Positions 13,538 to 14,792 of a stretch of DNA of 14,792 bases are shown here, in pieces (the stretch's first letter is position 1; the number at the start of each line of letters is the position of its first letter). The stretch lies in contig JAGCRI010000177.1 in assembly GCA_017964755.1 (NCBI GenBank), positions 1 through 14,792 on the forward strand. The letters run 5' to 3'. Source of the DNA: Bacteroidales bacterium (lineage in GTDB: Bacteria; Bacteroidota; Bacteroidia; Bacteroidales; WCHB1-69). The notes under the pieces were generated by a model, which ran no database searches, was not told the origin of the DNA, and saw only the letters and a program-made list of their open reading frames with translations. A program made the position numbers and the translations under genes.

Positions 13538-14059
13538 ATGGCAAAGATTTCCTATGATACAATTCTCGACGCCTTAAAAGCGATAGCGACAAAGTTGAAC
13601 GCTACGCTGCCCGTCAAGAAATACTCCAACCAGAAGGACGCTATCGCTGACGCGTTGGACGCTATCTCTGACGCGGACATGGGCGGGCTGCCCGCTGTGT
13701 CCGGCGATGATAACGGCAAGGTGCTGACCGTCGTGGAAGGTGAGTGGGCTCCTGCTGCCGGTGGTGGCGGGGGCGGAAGTTTGATTGTGGAAATCACACA
13801 GTCAGGCATCGACTTTACGATGAATAAAACTGCCGGGGAAATAATAGAAGCACTATCTTCTGGGAAGCAGATAATATGTTCTTTCCCGGACGATAATTTT
13901 TTCTCTAACCGGTACACTCAGGTTTTAGCAACATCAGCAGAAAAAGATTATAGCACTCAGGAAATAAGTACTGTAAGTATTTATCTGTTAAATTCGACCA
14001 CAATTGAACAATATACAGCACAAGGGCTAACTGATTATCCGAGTATAATTTACGATTGA
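13538..14059 (+). CDS. Modular phage protein B (paralog of A)
   Basis: This 173-aa protein starts MAKISYDTILDALKAIATKL and is a paralog of protein A over the first 50 residues. It then has LPAVSGDDNGKVLTVVEGEW, a linker motif common in collar, fibre and baseplate proteins of Firmicutes phages, then a six-glycine run (75-80) and a distinct C-terminal domain (SLIVEITQSGIDFT...) ending SIIYD. The matching N-terminal DNA differs at many third codon positions, so the duplication is not recent. AGGGGGAA stands before the ATG with good spacing. A virion surface role is likely but unproven; the shared N-terminus may anchor both to the same partner. Confidence 0.72.
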   Translation: MAKISYDTILDALKAIATKLNATLPVKKYSNQKDAIADALDAISDADMGGLPAVSGDDNGKVLTVVEGEWAPAAGGGGGGSLIVEITQSGIDFTMNKTAGEIIEALSSGKQIICSFPDDNFFSNRYTQVLATSAEKDYSTQEISTVSIYLLNSTTIEQYTAQGLTDYPSIIYD

Positions 14060-14126
14060 TATAGCATGATTCGCATACTGAATGAGCGCGTCTGCGCTGA
14101 CGCAGTATCACGAATAGTGCACCTGT

Positions 14127-14185
14127 TTTGCCATCGTTTTGCGTTGGTTTTGCATCTTTTCAAAAGATAATATATATGGTATAAT
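14127..14185 (+). promoter_or_regulatory. Late-type promoter copy 3 (three TTTGC repeats)
   Basis: TTTGC is at 14127, 14138 and 14149 (11-bp period), then 3 bp, TTTTCAA (14157-14163), exactly 16 bp and TATAAT (14180-14185) with an extended -10 TG at 14177-14178. The predicted start is near 14192. It lies in the 180-base gap after protein B and serves the 56-aa gene and probably the scaffold-like gene. Confidence 0.85.
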
Positions 14186-14198
14186 TATTATGCGCGGG

Positions 14199-14223
14199 AG
14201 CAGGCGGAAAACCGTCTGCTTTT
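14199..14223 (+). terminator. Hairpin plus T-run after promoter 3
   Basis: AGCAGGCGG (14199-14207) pairs with CCGTCTGCT (14212-14220), one wobble, around AAAA, with T's at 14220-14223 and then GCG. It lies within about 30 bases of the predicted start, so the leader transcript would be very short if it terminates. The short T-run makes it weaker than the other two leader hairpins. Confidence 0.6.
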
Positions 14224-14239
14224 GCGTCGCGGAGGGCAA

Positions 14240-14410
14240 ATGCGAACCGACTTGAAGCTGACACCAGCGGAGATACAAGCCATCGAAGCTGTGCTTGCGC
14301 GAGAGCAGCGGGTCATGCTGATTCCGACGAAGGACAAGGTGAAAATTGTCCGCGTGCGGCATGACGAGGTGAAGGTTGACACCAAGACCAAGTATATAAC
14401 TGAATACTAA
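14240..14410 (+). CDS. Small hypothetical protein (56 aa)
   Basis: The protein reads MRTDLKLTPAEIQAIEAVLA followed by a basic Lys/Arg/Val-rich half with RVRHDEVKVDTKT. It is probably a helix followed by strands and has no cysteines. GGAGGGC lies just before ATG 14240, better than the in-frame TTG upstream. It sits between protein B and the scaffold-like gene under promoter copy 3. I do not recognise the family. A small DNA- or RNA-binding protein is possible given the basic C-terminus, but nothing more can be said. Confidence 0.65.
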   Translation: MRTDLKLTPAEIQAIEAVLAREQRVMLIPTKDKVKIVRVRHDEVKVDTKTKYITEY

Positions 14411-14442
14411 ACCCTGATTGCAAGTGCGCAATCGGAAGCACC

Positions 14443-14488
14443 AAGCGCGGTGATATGTGGAGAAATCCATGTATTGCCGCGCTTTTTT
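14443..14488 (+). terminator. Very strong intrinsic terminator
   Basis: AAGCGCGGTGATATGTGG (14443-14460) pairs over 18 positions with 14467-14484, with several wobbles. A14461 pairs with T14466 to close a GAAA tetraloop. A T-tract (14483-14488, then CTTTT) follows. A smaller stem, GATTGC/GCAATC (14416-14433), lies just upstream. Confidence 0.85.
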
Positions 14489-14501
14489 CTTTTGGTGATT
14501 C

Positions 14502-14519
14502 CAGCCGAAAGGCTGTTTT
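14502..14519 (+). terminator. Second terminator in tandem
   Basis: CAGCC (14502-14506), a GAAA loop and GGCTG (14511-14515) form a stem followed by TTTT (14516-14519). It lies 14 bases after the larger terminator, between the 56-aa gene and the scaffold-like gene. Confidence 0.6.
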
Positions 14520-14613
14520 CATACACACATATCTGTCCGGAACGACGAAAAACTATCAAGCCTGTGCGGAAAGGCACCGCGTCAACAAACTGAATGGCAA
14601 GAAAGGGGTAAAC

Positions 14614-14792
14614 ATGACAAGGAACGACATCAAGGCACTATTCCCGGAAGCCGAGAAAGCACAAATTGATTCACTGCTGGACATCAACTCGCAGGACATT
14701 GGCAAGGCGGTTAGCAAGGGTCAAACCACGCAGGAACAGCTTGAAAGTCAGGTAGCGAGCCTGAACGAACAAATCAAGAATCTTACTGGACA
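14614..14792 (+). CDS. Phage scaffold-like protein (5' part only)
   Basis: The gene starts at ATG 14614 after GAAAGGGG and runs off the window; 59 codons are visible. It reads MTRNDIKALFPEAEKAQIDS and continues with LESQVASLNEQIKNLTG, a helical, coiled-coil-like segment. The start and the position after the portal fit the scaffolding proteins (DUF4355-like) of Firmicutes phages, which direct head assembly and precede the major capsid gene. This rests on context and a short N-terminus. It lies downstream of two terminators with no obvious promoter of its own in 14520-14613. Confidence 0.6.
   Translation, partial: MTRNDIKALFPEAEKAQIDSLLDINSQDIGKAVSKGQTTQEQLESQVASLNEQIKNLTG

Noticed and set aside
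1..14792. CRISPR arrays, rRNA, insertion sequences, integrase
   Set aside because: No spaced direct-repeat array, no transposase or integrase signature and no rRNA-like sequence was seen.

Overview
The window is a stretch of a tailed double-stranded DNA phage or prophage. The host is probably a low-to-medium GC Gram-positive bacterium of the Clostridia type, as in gut phages. The evidence is strong AGGAGG-type ribosome binding sites, sigma-A-like promoters, short genes joined by ATGA/TAATG overlaps, and a recognisable packaging and head block (small terminase, large terminase, portal, scaffold-like protein). Host assignment is inference from style only.

Layout. Positions 1-1331 (+) hold a PAPS-reductase-like PP-loop protein and a ParB-like protein, an IbrA/IbrB-type pair. 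Positions 1288-2553 (-) hold two paralogous ASCH-domain proteins and a 55-aa protein, read from a near-perfect TTGACA-N17-TATAAT promoter. Positions 2680-4803 (+) hold a ParB-domain/DNA methyltransferase fusion split by a 277-aa intein. Positions 4857-5478 (-) hold two small genes, each with its own promoter. Positions 5479-5932 are a regulatory gap with repeats, a plus-strand promoter and a hairpin. Positions 5933-7811 (+) hold terS (apparently starting at ATT) and terL. Positions 7812-8058 are a repeat- and hairpin-rich spacer. Positions 8059-10947 (+) are a chain of small accessory genes (HExxH protein, DNA methyltransferase, Cys-rich protein, two small proteins around a second HExxH protein) followed by a GT8-like glycosyltransferase. 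Positions 10948-11335 hold a second copy of the promoter and a long structured leader. Positions 11336-14059 hold the portal and two paralogous modular proteins with an orphan C-terminal tail between them. Positions 14060-14239 hold a third promoter copy. The window ends with a 56-aa gene, two strong terminators and the start of a scaffold-like gene.

The most striking finding is a promoter module present three times (5775-5833, 10964-11011, 14127-14185) with identical geometry: TTTGC repeats spaced 11 bp apart, then 3 bp, TTTTCAA, exactly 16 bp, and TATAAT preceded by an extended -10 TGn. Each copy is followed within about 100 bp by a GC hairpin with a T-run, and each lies at the head of a late-gene block. 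This looks like a phage late regulon with an activator binding the phased repeats on one helix face, and possibly antitermination through the leader hairpins. Other points of interest are the intein with an unusual central domain, the ATT start of terS, the displaced C-terminal cassette at 13418-13522, and a sequence box shared by two minus-strand promoters.
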